A stretch of 64,000 nt of DNA from Mayamaea pseudoterrestris (Eukaryota > Bacillariophyta > Bacillariophyceae > Sellaphorales > Sellaphoraceae). Below, one piece after another: positions 18,845 through 30,112 of the stretch. The notes below the pieces were generated by a model. It made no database searches. It was not told the origin of the DNA and saw nothing but the letters and a program-made list of their open reading frames with translations. Position 1 is the first letter of the stretch, and every line of letters starts with the position of its first letter. The DNA lies in the NCBI GenBank assembly GCA_027923505.1, contig BROI01000005.1:62001-126000 (forward strand), in the 5' to 3' direction. The position numbers and the translations under genes are program-made.

Positions 18845-19656
18845 ATGGGGAAGGCTGCAACTTCGAAAGGAAAGGAGGATCCAAAGGGTCCCTCCAACAT
18901 TGTGGCAAAGCATGCCTTGTCACCACCTAGAAGCAGTAAGCAAGGGAGAGGAATTGAGACAAGACTTATCTCGCATCCAATTCATGCTGAACTTTCCCTG
19001 CAGCTTGTTACTTACGAGGACAACTTGGAGCGTCGAGATGCCTACAATTTCCCACTGAAAGATGGAATCAAGAATCCTCACACTTTGACCGAAAGAGCCA
19101 AAAATGCTGCCATTACTTACGTGAACAGGAGAATTCCAGGAACAGATGAAAACATGATGCAGTTGAATTCAACGTCTGGTGAAGCTTACCCCAGAGCTGT
19201 TTTTATTCGTAAGTTTCCAGCTCCTCCAACTCCTTTGGAACGTAAAGAAACCATGGATATCATGGAAGAAATCATGCGAGCTAGTGAGACGGGAAAGTTC
19301 CCTCCGCCCAATATTCGAAAAGTCGATTACACACCTAGAGATCGTGTCCGCCCTTTGGATGACTGTAAGTTTGTTGCAATGCTATTTACAAGTTTGATAC
19401 AATCTATTATGGTCCCCTGTATCACAGTTCGGGTCAAATGTTGCTGTTGTAACACAATTTACTAACCATATTTCATTTTTATTAAGTTCTCCATGATGCT
19501 ACCATTGAAACTTTGATTAAATCATTGTACGACTTTGAACATCTTAATGAAGAGTTTGCTGAAAGCTATGGCGATTTATTGGACAGCATTTTTGGTCATC
19601 CCACCAGCCATCGGTTTGCCAGAGACTTAGGAAGAGCCAGTAACGAGAGTGAATAG
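18845..19656 (+). CDS. Unrecognised 229-residue protein, two exons
   Basis: Exons are 18845-19364 and 19487-19656. The 122-bp intron has GTAAGT/ATTAAG ends and a good branch-point sequence (TACTAAC, about 25 bp before the acceptor). The product starts MGKAATSKGKED and is Lys-rich for 35 residues. A region with repeated Pro (FPAPPTPLERKET, then KFPPPNIRKVDYTPRDR) follows, and it ends in an acidic helical segment (DFEHLNEEFAESYGDLLDSI). I do not recognise a family. It is the gene immediately downstream of the GTTGAAACG array and the last gene of the AT-rich island. Confidence 0.6.
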
Positions 19657-20090
19657 CTAGGAGAATAAAACCTGCCTCACTTAATGATCTAGTAGTACCT
19701 GTTATAAATCCAACTGCATCAGTTACAATTTCAAACCATTATACCATTTGTTGATATTGAACAAGGCTTTACAGAGGCTTGTACTTTAGAGCGTACGGTA
19801 CTGATATGCATATTTCATAGATACACTGTGCGAAAGAGTACAATATTTCCTACGTTTTCATCGTACAGTAAACCTATAAACCGAGCCCCCTGAACTGAAT
19901 AAGGTTTTCATAACCGCATCGAAAAGTTGCTTCCGTGGTGTGAGCCATCCGTTTGGCAAAGAAAAAACCATCGCGCCTCGTTCGATCTCACTCGAACCTA
20001 TCCTCCTTGCATATAGGATCCCTTCTTAACGCACTCTCATCAACTACTACCTCTTCATTATCATATTCATAAGTAACACTTTAACTAACA
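19657..20090. other. Intergenic stretch, right edge of the AT-rich island
   Basis: These 434 bp go from AT-rich island sequence to the normal composition before NSA2. The stretch contains the NSA2 5' region, with pyrimidine-rich sequence just before the ATG, as is common for translation-related genes. I see no other feature. Confidence 0.35.
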
Positions 20091-20873
20091 ATGCCGCAAC
20101 ACGAGCACATGGAGCGTCACGCCAAGCTGCACGGCCGTCGGTTCGACGCGGAGGAGCGCGAGCGCAAGCAGGAGGCCCGCCTCGTGCACAAGCGCTCCGC
20201 CTTTACGCAAAAGGTGCACGGCATTCGCGCCAAGCTCTTTCACGCGCGTCGCTATCAGGAGAAAGCGACGCTGCGCAAAACGATCAACATGCACAATCAG
20301 CGGGACAATAAGCATGCGAACGATGATGCCATTGCGGAAGGAGCAGTGCCAGCGTACTTGCTGGATCGACAGGGAGTGTCGCGGGCCAAGGTACTGAGTA
20401 ACACCATTAAGCAAAAGCGAAAGGAAAAGGCTGGCAAGTGGGAAGTTCCCATTCCAAAGGTCAAGCCAGTGGCGGACGATGAAATGTTCAAAGTGCTACG
20501 CACCGGAAAGAAGCAAGCCAAGTCGTGGAAGCGCATGGTGACCAAGTGCACCTTTGTCGGCGATACGTTTACGCGCAAGAATCCAAAGTACGAGCGATTC
20601 ATTCGGCCGACGGGTTTGCGCATGAAGAAGGCCAATGTGACGCATCCGGAACTTAAGACAACCTTTCAACTGGATATACTTTCGGTCAAGAAGAATCCAT
20701 CGTCGCAGCTATACTCGAGTTTGGGAGTCTTGACCAAGGGAACTGTGATTGAAGTCAATGTATCTGAGCTTGGGTTAGTGACAACGTCTGGAAAGGTGGT
20801 TTGGGGCAAAATGGCTCAAGTAACGAACAATCCGGAGCTTGACGGCTGCGTGAATGCGGTTCTATTAGTGTAA
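20091..20873 (+). CDS. NSA2: Ribosome biogenesis protein NSA2
   Basis: This single exon encodes 260 residues, the same length as human NSA2. NSA2 is needed for maturation of the pre-60S subunit in the nucleolus. Almost the whole protein follows the family: MPQHEH start, [93 protein letters not shown] and the end [14 protein letters not shown]. The C-terminal half is an eS8-like fold. G/C-rich codons contrast with the island genes immediately upstream. Confidence 0.95.
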   Translation: MPQHEHMERHAKLHGRRFDAEERERKQEARLVHKRSAFTQKVHGIRAKLFHARRYQEKATLRKTINMHNQRDNKHANDDAIAEGAVPAYLLDRQGVSRAKVLSNTIKQKRKEKAGKWEVPIPKVKPVADDEMFKVLRTGKKQAKSWKRMVTKCTFVGDTFTRKNPKYERFIRPTGLRMKKANVTHPELKTTFQLDILSVKKNPSSQLYSSLGVLTKGTVIEVNVSELGLVTTSGKVVWGKMAQVTNNPELDGCVNAVLLV

Positions 20874-20954
20874 CGAAATAAGTTCAACATGCATATTTAC
20901 CATCCTTTTCAACTATATCAGTAAGTAACATAGCTTCTACATTCGTAAGTTGTT

Positions 20955-21739
20955 TTACAGTTCACTTGCCGTTTGCAAATCGCTCCATCGCTGGCCTCCG
21001 TAATCTACCAGTAGCTCTCGCATTTGCATGTAGTTTTGCGTCGTCGGATTCGGTTTGTCGGGCAAATTGGATGGGAGAATCATGGCCATGATATCCATGA
21101 CTGTCACGGTATGGAGGCCTCCCATCATGCCTGTGTACAGTATATGGAAGAGGAGGAATGCGTGAGAATGTAATACTCTCAGTCAAGCAGCATTGTTGAC
21201 TGCATCAACACACTCATGATGCATTCATTCCTTCATTTATACTCTTGTCACTCACTATCAAAGTCCACATTCACGTCCGCACCCGCCTCCAGCAACAGCC
21301 GCGCCGCCTGCAAATGACCATTCTTGACGCACATGCTCAGTGGCGTCTCTCGCATGGTGCGATCGCCCACGGTGCGCTCGTCAATGGTGGTTAATGACGA
21401 TGTTGATGATGACGCATTCAGTTTCAATTGCGCGAGTAGCCACTCGATCACGTCCACTTGTCCGGAAATGCTGGCCAAGTGTAGACACGTTTCGCCCGTG
21501 GCAGTTCGTCGCGTATGAATCCAGTCGGAATGGTCCTGCAGAATGGATTGTAGTGTTTGCAGTGGTCCGTTTTGGCAGGCGCGAAAGAATTGCATGACTT
21601 GGTTGGCTTGTAATTCTTTATCGGTTATATCATCTTTATCATTATTGGCTACAGATACATATGATGTCGAGCCGTAGCATAGTAAAAGTAGTATAGCAGT
21701 TATGCTACGTAATTGGCTGCGTCGTCGATGATTCGCCAT
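20955..21739 (-). CDS. Ankyrin-repeat protein with N-terminal hydrophobic segment, two exons
   Basis: Exon 1 is 21739-21256 and exon 2 is 21130-20955. The 125-bp intron has GTGAGT/CACAG ends, and the joined product is 219 residues. ATG 21739 is the first real ATG of the frame. A hydrophobic stretch near residues 15-30 (ITAILLLLCYG) may be a signal or anchor. Ankyrin repeats follow: GETCLHLASISGQVDVIEWL and ETPLSMCVKNGHLQAARLLL with EAGADVNVD. Exon 2 continues with GGLHTVTVMDIMAMIL and a short acidic end. It is probably an interaction protein; its partner is unknown. Its ATG is only 36 bp beyond the stop of the same-strand Gag-like ORF. Confidence 0.7.
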
Positions 21740-21775
21740 GGTGATGTTGTGATGGATCAAGTGGCAATCAGAAGT

Positions 21776-24700
21776 CTATGACTGCTGATTGCCCTCGGTC
21801 GCTCGAATGCTACTTTTCCGCACAATGGCTACTTTAGCTAGATGGACAACAAGTCCTAGATGGTCTTGGTTTGTGGTTTGGATGTCGAGGAACGCCTGTG
21901 TCTTCCGAAGCTTCGTGGCCACCCGCTCGTCGCTGATGAAGTCACTTAGTTGACGCAATGAGGCACGAGTGATGGACGGACTTGGCGTATCGATATGTTC
22001 ACGACGACATCCGGAGCAACCAGCATGGTCTCGAATGATATAAGGCATACAGATGTGTCTGCCATCAACCTTTGGAATAACAATGCCTTGTCGACTCCAA
22101 TCGTTCATCAAATGGTTTATATTTAATTCTGCGCCGCGAACATCGTCCTGCCACACTAACAATGCACGCGCAGCAACTCGCCGATACGTACCCTGATTTG
22201 TTTCCTGTCGAGCCTGTCCTCCATTTTGTCGAGATGTTGATGCGATGCGATCGGCTGGGCGCGCTGGTGGGCGGTCATGTGTTTGACGGCGATCCGCCAC
22301 CGGAATCAGGCGTGTGTCGGATTGAAATTGGACACCACTGAAGCGGCCATCACGGCGTAGGGAACTGTTACTTGAGGTTTCGCGTGAATGGCGTTGCGCT
22401 GGGAGAATATCTGGTGGTACCAGCTTGTTAAATGGTCCTTTTGTTGGGAGTGAGACCGCTCGCAAAGAGTCGGTGGTGAAGACTTCGTCGATGGTAGTGC
22501 GCCATTCCTGCAATTTGGATTTGAGGTGTGCGCTGCCAAGGGCATGAACAATTGGACGGAGAATAAGAATGTCTGAACGTTCGGGCGAATCATGTAGATG
22601 TGCCTCAATGCAGTGTGCACTCCCGTTGTCAGTGTCGGCAAAATCGGACATTATTTCAATCAAATCACCGACGTGTATAATGACGGCACCGGTTGCTTGG
22701 AGGCGCTGAGGGCCACTGAGGGCATCCCAAGCGGTCGAAAATTCGTGAACGTTAAAGCGTTTGAAAAGATACAGCATGTTTCCTGCGAAAGGCGATGCTA
22801 CCACCCATGGTGAGGCGCCTCGATGGAGTAACTCGAGCATGTCATATCGATCCGGCATATGGAACATCTCGTGAAGGAACCAGAGAAAGTTTTTCCCATA
22901 TTTGAACATGTTTAAGCTTGTCAAACCTGCGGCCGGGAGTTGCATGCCGGACTCTTGGATGGTGGAAATGAAGTGCCAGGGTGTGAGCGCGCTGGTAAGT
23001 TGGTGTGTCTTGTAACGCAAACCCGACGCAAATGCCGCCGACTGGACGGCTTGAATATACTCCGGTCGCTCGAACATGTCAAAACAGTCAATGGCCGGGC
23101 AACAATAAAGACTGAATTTATTCTGATTGACCGCAGCTTTGTAGGCGCTCTGGAAAAAGGCAGAAACGTTTGCCGGCTTGGCCGTTGTGATGGTGGTCAA
23201 CTTTTCCTTGTCAGAGGATTTTATGCCATACACCTGGCAAGCAAATTTTAGACTCAGATATCCTGGCATGAGCCGATGACTGGCTGGATAGACTTCAGCG
23301 GATGAGGGGCCAATGTCCAAGCTTAGCGTGCTTGAATGGCAACCAAGGAAAGCCAAGCGAGTCTGGTGAATACCCAGTGTTCCATTAATGTAACCCTCGC
23401 GAGTAAACACGTGCGGATGCGACTGATATTTCTTTGGTGAGGGCAAGAGGAAATCAGGGTGCGAGTAGGAATTGGTGGTATACAAATCGACGAGCCGGCT
23501 CTCTGGTTGTTCGCAAGGCAGCATGTACTCCGAAGCTGACAGAACGGATGCGACTGTGACGCCAAAATCGGGTAGCTGGTAAACTTGTCGTGGTCTAGTA
23601 ACTCGGAGTACCTCAATGCTATGAATTGTATGTTCGTCCGAATGTGAGCGCTTGGTTGCACCGCTTCTACGCTCTAACACGCGAGCTGGCGGTTTCCTCT
23701 CGTCGTCTGACTCAGCAGAGTTTTGCGTGCGAATGTGTGCTGGGGATGAAACTGTTTTAAAATTGGCACCGAACATCGATGCGAGGAGATCACCGGCGTT
23801 GGGCGGTGCCGTGTTCTTGTCCGCCTTGTCGGGAGTCTGTGCCGCCGCGAAAGCATTTTTCGAAATAATGCAAAAGGGAGCAGGCACTGGTTCTTTCTGT
23901 CCTGGGAGCTGTAAGACTTTGAACTCCGCTAGGAACTTTGGCATATTCGTCTTGAGGAAAGGAATATGAAATTTTGCGCGCCATGTGGAAATCTTTGGGT
24001 CGCACAAGGCGAATACGAACGGTGCATCCAAAATGTTGGCGCGGTGGAACGCGGCAAGCTGAGGCGTGTTGTTGATAGCTTGGATCGACAGTTGTAGATA
24101 GTGCGAAAGCTTTTCTGTCCATCCCTTCTTTTCCAAAACCATACTTTTCCAAACGTTGTCAATGACCATTTTGGCACGAAGCGAAAGTTCCGGAAAGAGG
24201 AAGAGGTGCTCGTGCGCCTCGGAGGGATTGTCTGTGAACGAGTCCCATGAATCTTGCGCATCAAACATGAACAGCGAATCAATAGTCATCTTGTTTGGTT
24301 CCATTGTGCAAGCGCGAAGCCAAACTGGCAAAGTGGGAATGTCATCGAGCCACTTGTAACAGTCGTCCGAATATCCGGTGAAATCCATCAAGTGTATCTT
24401 GAGGTCAGCGACTGTGCCACACTTTCCAAGATCAAAGGGAACACCCAAAGGAAAACAATGGCCAGTCGGTAAAAGGAACGCGACGGACTGGACGCACATG
24501 GCGTGGCCGGCTGTGGCGGTTGATGCGAGCGCACAGATGGGTGGATCATGTTCTTGGTCTTCGAATCGCGGATACTCAGTGTGAGTGCCCTCGCCGACGA
24601 AAAAGTGAATGAAGGGGGAATCCAGAGGGGGAATATCCGTTCCATCGCAAATGAGAGAAACTGGGTGTGTCAACTTGTTGCCCCGCGGAATTACAATCAT

Positions 24701-25354
24701 CGAATTCTTGGAGGACGTCCACCACTCCTCGATGGGAGTCAACAAAGGTGCCAGACCGTCACGTCGAATGGAGAGCAGGATGGGCTTGATGCTTGCTGGC
24801 GCCTCAATGTTTCCAGGCTGCCAGAGGAAAGGGTTTTCATCGTCGACGCGATTTCCCGAAAGGAGCGAATGGTGGCTCGTCGAATGAGTCCTGTTGGCAC
24901 TACTTGAACGCTTGGGAATGTCGTCACCAAAAACGAAAGGGTCGTCGCATGATGGTCCAGATGGGAAAGCCGCCGCCATGAGGAAAGGTCCAACTTTGCC
25001 GACGCCTGGAACCTTAAAGGTGGAAAGATAGAATACTCCTCGAAGGGCCGCATGGCCCATGGCCTTGAAACTATGGTGGCCACTGCGGAAATCGAACGTC
25101 GAATTGTCCTTGGTATAATCCGCGTCGAACAGAGTAATCTTGGACATGGCTTGGTTCACCTCCATCGTCTTCTCCTTGCTGGTCAAGCCGCTGTCTCCAT
25201 CCGTTTGGAGCTCCATGCTGTCCGTTCGGTCCTGTTTTGACGGAACCTGAGTTCCCAACCACGTATCATCAAGAGGCGACTCCTCCGGAAGCAACAAGGC
25301 GACCGTAGGAGACCCCGAGAACGAGGCGAGAGCAGGAGGACTGACGACAGGCAT
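21776..25354 (-). CDS. Large single-exon Gag-like protein, family uncertain
   Basis: This uninterrupted frame of 1,192 residues starts at ATG 25354. No enzyme domain is recognised. The C-terminal part has a basic, low-complexity stretch (RPPARPADR region) followed by a Cys/His cluster (ICMPYIIRDHAGCSGCRREH, spacing C-x10-C-x2-C-x3-H). That layout recalls the Gag-type ORF of stramenopile retroelements. I see no reverse transcriptase, integrase, protease or long terminal repeats around it, so it looks like a whole stand-alone ORF, either a relic of such an element or a lineage-specific host gene. Its composition matches the neighbouring host genes. The call is tentative. Confidence 0.4.
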   Translation of the reverse strand: MPVVSPPALASFSGSPTVALLLPEESPLDDTWLGTQVPSKQDRTDSMELQTDGDSGLTSKEKTMEVNQAMSKITLFDADYTKDNSTFDFRSGHHSFKAMGHAALRGVFYLSTFKVPGVGKVGPFLMAAAFPSGPSCDDPFVFGDDIPKRSSSANRTHSTSHHSLLSGNRVDDENPFLWQPGNIEAPASIKPILLSIRRDGLAPLLTPIEEWWTSSKNSMIVIPRGNKLTHPVSLICDGTDIPPLDSPFIHFFVGEGTHTEYPRFEDQEHDPPICALASTATAGHAMCVQSVAFLLPTGHCFPLGVPFDLGKCGTVADLKIHLMDFTGYSDDCYKWLDDIPTLPVWLRACTMEPNKMTIDSLFMFDAQDSWDSFTDNPSEAHEHLFLFPELSLRAKMVIDNVWKSMVLEKKGWTEKLSHYLQLSIQAINNTPQLAAFHRANILDAPFVFALCDPKISTWRAKFHIPFLKTNMPKFLAEFKVLQLPGQKEPVPAPFCIISKNAFAAAQTPDKADKNTAPPNAGDLLASMFGANFKTVSSPAHIRTQNSAESDDERKPPARVLERRSGATKRSHSDEHTIHSIEVLRVTRPRQVYQLPDFGVTVASVLSASEYMLPCEQPESRLVDLYTTNSYSHPDFLLPSPKKYQSHPHVFTREGYINGTLGIHQTRLAFLGCHSSTLSLDIGPSSAEVYPASHRLMPGYLSLKFACQVYGIKSSDKEKLTTITTAKPANVSAFFQSAYKAAVNQNKFSLYCCPAIDCFDMFERPEYIQAVQSAAFASGLRYKTHQLTSALTPWHFISTIQESGMQLPAAGLTSLNMFKYGKNFLWFLHEMFHMPDRYDMLELLHRGASPWVVASPFAGNMLYLFKRFNVHEFSTAWDALSGPQRLQATGAVIIHVGDLIEIMSDFADTDNGSAHCIEAHLHDSPERSDILILRPIVHALGSAHLKSKLQEWRTTIDEVFTTDSLRAVSLPTKGPFNKLVPPDILPAQRHSRETSSNSSLRRDGRFSGVQFQSDTRLIPVADRRQTHDRPPARPADRIASTSRQNGGQARQETNQGTYRRVAARALLVWQDDVRGAELNINHLMNDWSRQGIVIPKVDGRHICMPYIIRDHAGCSGCRREHIDTPSPSITRASLRQLSDFISDERVATKLRKTQAFLDIQTTNQDHLGLVVHLAKVAIVRKSSIRATEGNQQS

Positions 25355-25793
25355 GATGCGAGCAAGAGCAGAAAGAGTGAGAGTAGAGAGCGAAAGGAAA
25401 CGCGGTTCGAAGCAACGCTAGAACAACAAAAGTCTTTGGGCGTCTAGGTACTAGGCGAACAAAAGACAAAAGAGTGGTCGTCGGCTCATGGTCAATGCCG
25501 GCCGACGGACCTCTGATCCCCAACCCTAACTGACTGCCAACTACTCTGGCGGTGCCGCCGCCTGATGGGCTTTGGCATGTTCTCAGAACGGGCTCCTCTT
25601 GCGCATCCGTTCTAAGCCAGAAAATGCGCGCGCCGTCGCGGGTGTCACGTTCGTCCATTTGATTGGCTTCTCAGCACCGCGACGACGTGTTAAGAAACGC
25701 AGGATCCGTCTTCGACCATGACGAGCGAGCATCACAGCGTCACACATTGCGCACATCTCTATCCTACCTAGACTTGGAAATTTTTGATCAATC
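25355..25793. promoter_or_regulatory. Shared upstream region of the Gag-like ORF and INTS2-like gene
   Basis: These 439 bp lie between two divergent starts. Antisense open frames cover part of it, but they extend out of the INTS2-like gene and are shadows. No repeat or clear motif was seen. Confidence 0.35.
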
Positions 25794-28700
25794 ATGTCAG
25801 AAGAGCCAATTGAGATGGAGATAGATTCGTCGCCACAGTCGGCTTTTGCTACACCCCCCAAATCACCTACCAAGCTCCATCGTCGCCACCGCCTCGCCTT
25901 GCACGACGCCATTGCCTTGGGCGAGTTTGAGTCGGGCATTTGGTTGGAGGATGAGCCTTCTGCTCCGGAACTGGATCGATTGCCAGTCATAATGAGAATC
26001 TTGGAAGCGTCGAGACCGTTGGCGAGTTTATCATCAAGAATGACGTTTTTGTGGGGAGAGCAAGAGAAAGGAGCTGCCGCTGACAATGAAGACAAGTCCA
26101 TGGATCTTAATGTGAATCAAGACGCAGCAGCAGATCCAGATATTCAACGTTTGGTCGAACGACTCGAGGAGCGAGCCGCCATTTACGCCGCATCGGAAGG
26201 CATTGACATTGTCACGAATCACTTGGTGCCAATGTGCTGCGTCAAGCGCACCAAGATTGCAAAAATGAAGCACTTGGAGCAGCTGCGGGAAATCGTCGAC
26301 TACAAGACGTTGGGGCAACAAGCAAGGAAGAGTAAAATGAAGAAGAAAAGCGGACATTTTGCTAAAAAGACTGCTGCAGCTAACGACGAATCGGACCAGG
26401 AAATGGACGAGGACGATCTCTCCGATGTAGTAGTCATGCAGGACGCCACACGCCAAACACGAGAAGCGACCACGCACGATGAAATTTCGACACTACCGCT
26501 GCAACTCCACAAGGAAGACTCCATGGAAGAGGCAGTGTTGAAAACTATTTGCGGGCTGGCGCAGCTCATGGTGGAGGCTGCCGATACGGCGGCCAGTGCA
26601 GCAGCGACAGCATTAACCAACAGCAAGGACGACACATCCGACAATGTGAGCTTGCAGCAAAAACTATCGGACAGCATTCTCGCTCAGCCACGATCCAAGG
26701 ATATCATGGGAAACGACTTGGGCTCCATGGTAGTGGCAATCATGCATCATGCGCCAGTGATCAAGCACAAGGATTTGGCGGTGAGTGCAACGCGTGATTC
26801 GAGTCGAAAAAGATAAATATCAAAAATGAAGTTTTTTCTCAATCACTTTTCTCCTCTATGCACAGACGGCACTCTGCAGAGCTGCCTTTCCGCAGTCGTC
26901 ACTTTTGATTGGACGCATGGGAGCCAACTGTCCAGCAGCCGTGTCGTGTTTGCTGCGAGGGTGCATTGACGCCTACCAAGTCTATGGTGCCAAAAATCAT
27001 GCGATTGCCGATACGGAAAGAAATGGAGTCGAAGCGCTTGCAACGCTGTCCGATAGGGAAGCAAGTCGAGTCCGAACCGTCTTGCATGTGAGCGACTGCA
27101 TGCTGGATCTGCAGCTTCAGTTGGCACTTGGTCAATCACCATTGGAGGCCGCCTTAATGATCATCAACGAACTCTCAAGGCCGGAAACAGCAACGAATGG
27201 ATCAGACAATACTGCTGCTACGACATTTGAACGTCAGGAAACGGCGGCAGAAGCGCCCGATGGTGACGAAGTGCATAACTCGAGGCATTCACTCCAACGA
27301 CTGCTCACGGAACGGACTGCGCTTCTAGTGGAATGTATCACTGTCTTGACCAAATTTCTTGCGCAGCGCCGCATGGACTCGGCCATGATCTACCATGGGG
27401 ACGTTGTCATCACTCTTCGAGCGCTGTGTTTGCTCTTTTATCGTATCACAACAGGGGCTCCTGTAACGCCTCGCGACACTGGCCCTTCAGCATCCGAGAA
27501 CTCAAGCATGGAACTGGCAGTTGAAAGCTGTTTATCGGAAGTACAAGCTTGGATAGCTTCAATCAAAATTCTAGTCAATGGTCGCGAAGGAGCTGTGGAG
27601 GAGACAAGTCATTTTGATTTGTCTTTCAGCTTGCTTGTGCTTTTGAGCCTTTGCCAATTATGCAATACCAAAAGCATGATCGGCACCGAATCCTTCTTGT
27701 TTGAAAAGAGCTTGACGAACTTGCGGGAAGCGTTAATCGGCAATGTCTCGCATTATTCAAATGGGTTCTTGGCGAGGCTGGCTTTTGCGATTCGGCAGCG
27801 TTCATGCGACATCTTCCAAGAAATCTTGCTCGATGGTGCGCCAAATAGCATGGACATGAGTCACCGAGAAAGTTTAGACGAAGCTTATCGATATGTGGCT
27901 ATAACATGTGAGTCTGAATTGAATTTCATCATTGAGCAAGGCACAGACGAGAGCTCGTTCATTGCAGATCCGCAGGTCGCTTTAGGACTCCTTGACGATA
28001 TTCAGTCCAATCCGGAAAGCTGCACTCTGTCCTTCGATAGGGCTATTTGTCTCCTGAGGGTCGTCGTTGACAATGCCGAGCATGCGTTGTCTTTTCTCAA
28101 GTCGTCATTTGTGCCGGCGTTTATTGAACGAGCGACTGCCATGTCATTGGCAACGAACCATCGCCTGCCCCTGGTTTCGCCGTTACAAATAGAGGCGTTG
28201 GCGAAACAGCTAGTGCATCCTGATGTCGTGCTGAATGACGATGTGGCGCACTTTTTGCTGTGTCTGCTGTACTGCATCGCGTTTACAGACGCAGTGGGTA
28301 ATAGGAACGCCCCGTTTGTGTTTGACCCTCGGAATCTGCCCTTACGACAGATACGCTTGTTTTGCGAGAAAATTGCAAAGGAAGACATCAGTGACCAAGC
28401 TCGAAATATGATCATTAACAAGATCGATATCATGTGTCCCGAAGTTGAAAAACAACAAGCAGGCCTAGCTGTCACCAGCAGATCGAAGTTTTGTCTACAG
28501 CCAGCTTCGAGTACGGATATTAGCAGTACCAAGAGAAATCTACTTTCCGTGTTGAGAGACTCACTGCAGGATTCTGAGAGCGATGCTTGTGGCAGAGCAT
28601 CTGAACGAGCGTTCATTGCCGCAAGGCCGCTCCTCAGCGAGGCTGATCTTTGCACTTGCGTGGTGAGTGCGTTTTTAGCGGAACCACATTTACCGCTGCG

Positions 28701-29565
28701 CTTTGTTACGTATGCCGCATGCTGCCGCGATCAGCTTGCGCTTTTGAAATGTACAATGAAGGTGTGGGAACGTGACGGATTGCGGAGAATCGCGCTTTGG
28801 ACCTTGACATCGCTCACTGAAGCGAACAACTACATTGTACGAGATATGGCGCCCACTGAAACCAGCGCGAAAGAATTTTTGAGCGCCAGGGATGTTATTC
28901 TGTTGAGGACTTTAATTGTGGTGTCTGCGAATTACAGCGGATATTGTTCCATGTCGCAAAGTCTGATTCGGAAAAATATCGCCAAGAACCGCGGACTCTT
29001 GACCATGCTCCTCCGACAAGGCTTATCAGAGTCAGCTATTGATTGGATCGTCGAGTGGGTACCTGAAGCTTTTGAAGATGCAGACTGTCTGGCTACTCTA
29101 TTGACTGATCGTTGCACGATTACTCCATCGGAACGTCTCGTCGTTGCTGATGCGATTCTACGCATTTGCGTTGCGCACGGTCACAGACGGCCACTCGAAA
29201 CCAAGTCCCTGGCATATGCGGCACTGTCGCATCTCATTGCTTCATTCTTTATCATCATGGGACCGGTGGGTGTTCCTGTGAATGTGATTCGCGGACCAGG
29301 AGGTAATGGCGCGAATGCCACTACCGTATCCCGCCGCGCAGCGTTTCGAATGCTGGAGGCAATGCAAAAGGTGTCGGCCTATCGCTCGTCGTTGAAGAAT
29401 GAGTGCATGCTGGCGCTGCAGAAACTGAGTGGTCTCTGCAAGGGAGAGTCAATGGTCAGCGGTCTACCCATATCTGTTGCCAACCGACAAAAAGTCTTTT
29501 TAAAACAATTGGCGCAGGAAATTAATAAAACGTCCATTGCTCTTGGAGGCGGGCCTTTCTATTAA
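25794..29565 (+). CDS. Probable Integrator complex subunit 2-like protein, two exons
   Basis: Exons are 25794-26780 and 26866-29565. The 85-bp intron has GTGAGT/GCACAG ends and the product is 1,228 residues (human INTS2 is about 1,200). Apart from a charged, low-complexity insert near residues 175-240, it is helical and reads like a HEAT/ARM-type scaffold. The C-terminal region contains LLTMLLRQGLSESAIDWIVE, followed by WVPEAF and later FRMLEAMQKVSAYRSSLKNE. This resembles the INTS2 C-terminus (a LPLTVAGIPS...IPELI block, then FCRAFPPLYEDI). INTS2 is part of the Integrator complex, which attenuates RNA polymerase II and processes small nuclear RNAs. The match is weak and by memory; another large helical scaffold is possible. 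Confidence 0.5.
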
Positions 29566-30112
29566 ACGACAGAAAGTGAACAGGTGCCGATTAAATCTAC
29601 CATGCTCACGTCAGTGTACCTGGAAGTACAGATATAACTGGATGCGGCGGCCGGCTTCATGGTTGACCAGTCCGTGTGAGCAATAAATCACGGTAATACA
29701 CGTGGGGATAGCCGGCCCGTGCCAAGCATGTGGCGCTCCTGCTGCTGCCGACTCACCAACCGATTCAAGATTCTTGAAACACATATCATCCGCATTTGAA
29801 ACACCATCCACGTCGACTGTGAGACTCTCGCGACATTGACAGCTGCTGACGAGGCGCAAAAGTCACTAGGAAAGATACCGTAGACTAGTGACTGCTCGAT
29901 TGGACAATATATCTAGCATAGCTAAGGTATGCATAGATACCGGTAGCCTTGGCTCATGTCTATTATGACTTCCAATGCAGTACGGTAATTAACAGCCGCA
30001 CCGAGCGTCGCAGAAACAAATGTCGCACAGGTACAGCATGACAAATCCGGGTCATCTCCATGAACGAGATGGATCGGCAATTTGCACATCCATCCCTCAT
30101 TCACCTTACAAA
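29566..30112. other. Intergenic stretch with no recognised feature
   Basis: These 547 bp lie between the INTS2-like stop and the CPBP protease start. The protease frame is open back to 30020, but that extension has no targeting-like content. I looked for tRNA-like clover leaves and repeats and saw none. Confidence 0.35.

Noticed and set aside
26034-26677. Antisense frames of 125 and 147 residues within the INTS2-like gene
   Set aside because: They have low-complexity Ser/Leu composition mirroring the sense strand, and the spliced sense gene explains the region.
29566-30112. Possible tRNA or other RNA gene in the empty stretch
   Set aside because: No clover-leaf pairing or conserved tRNA box sequences could be found by eye.
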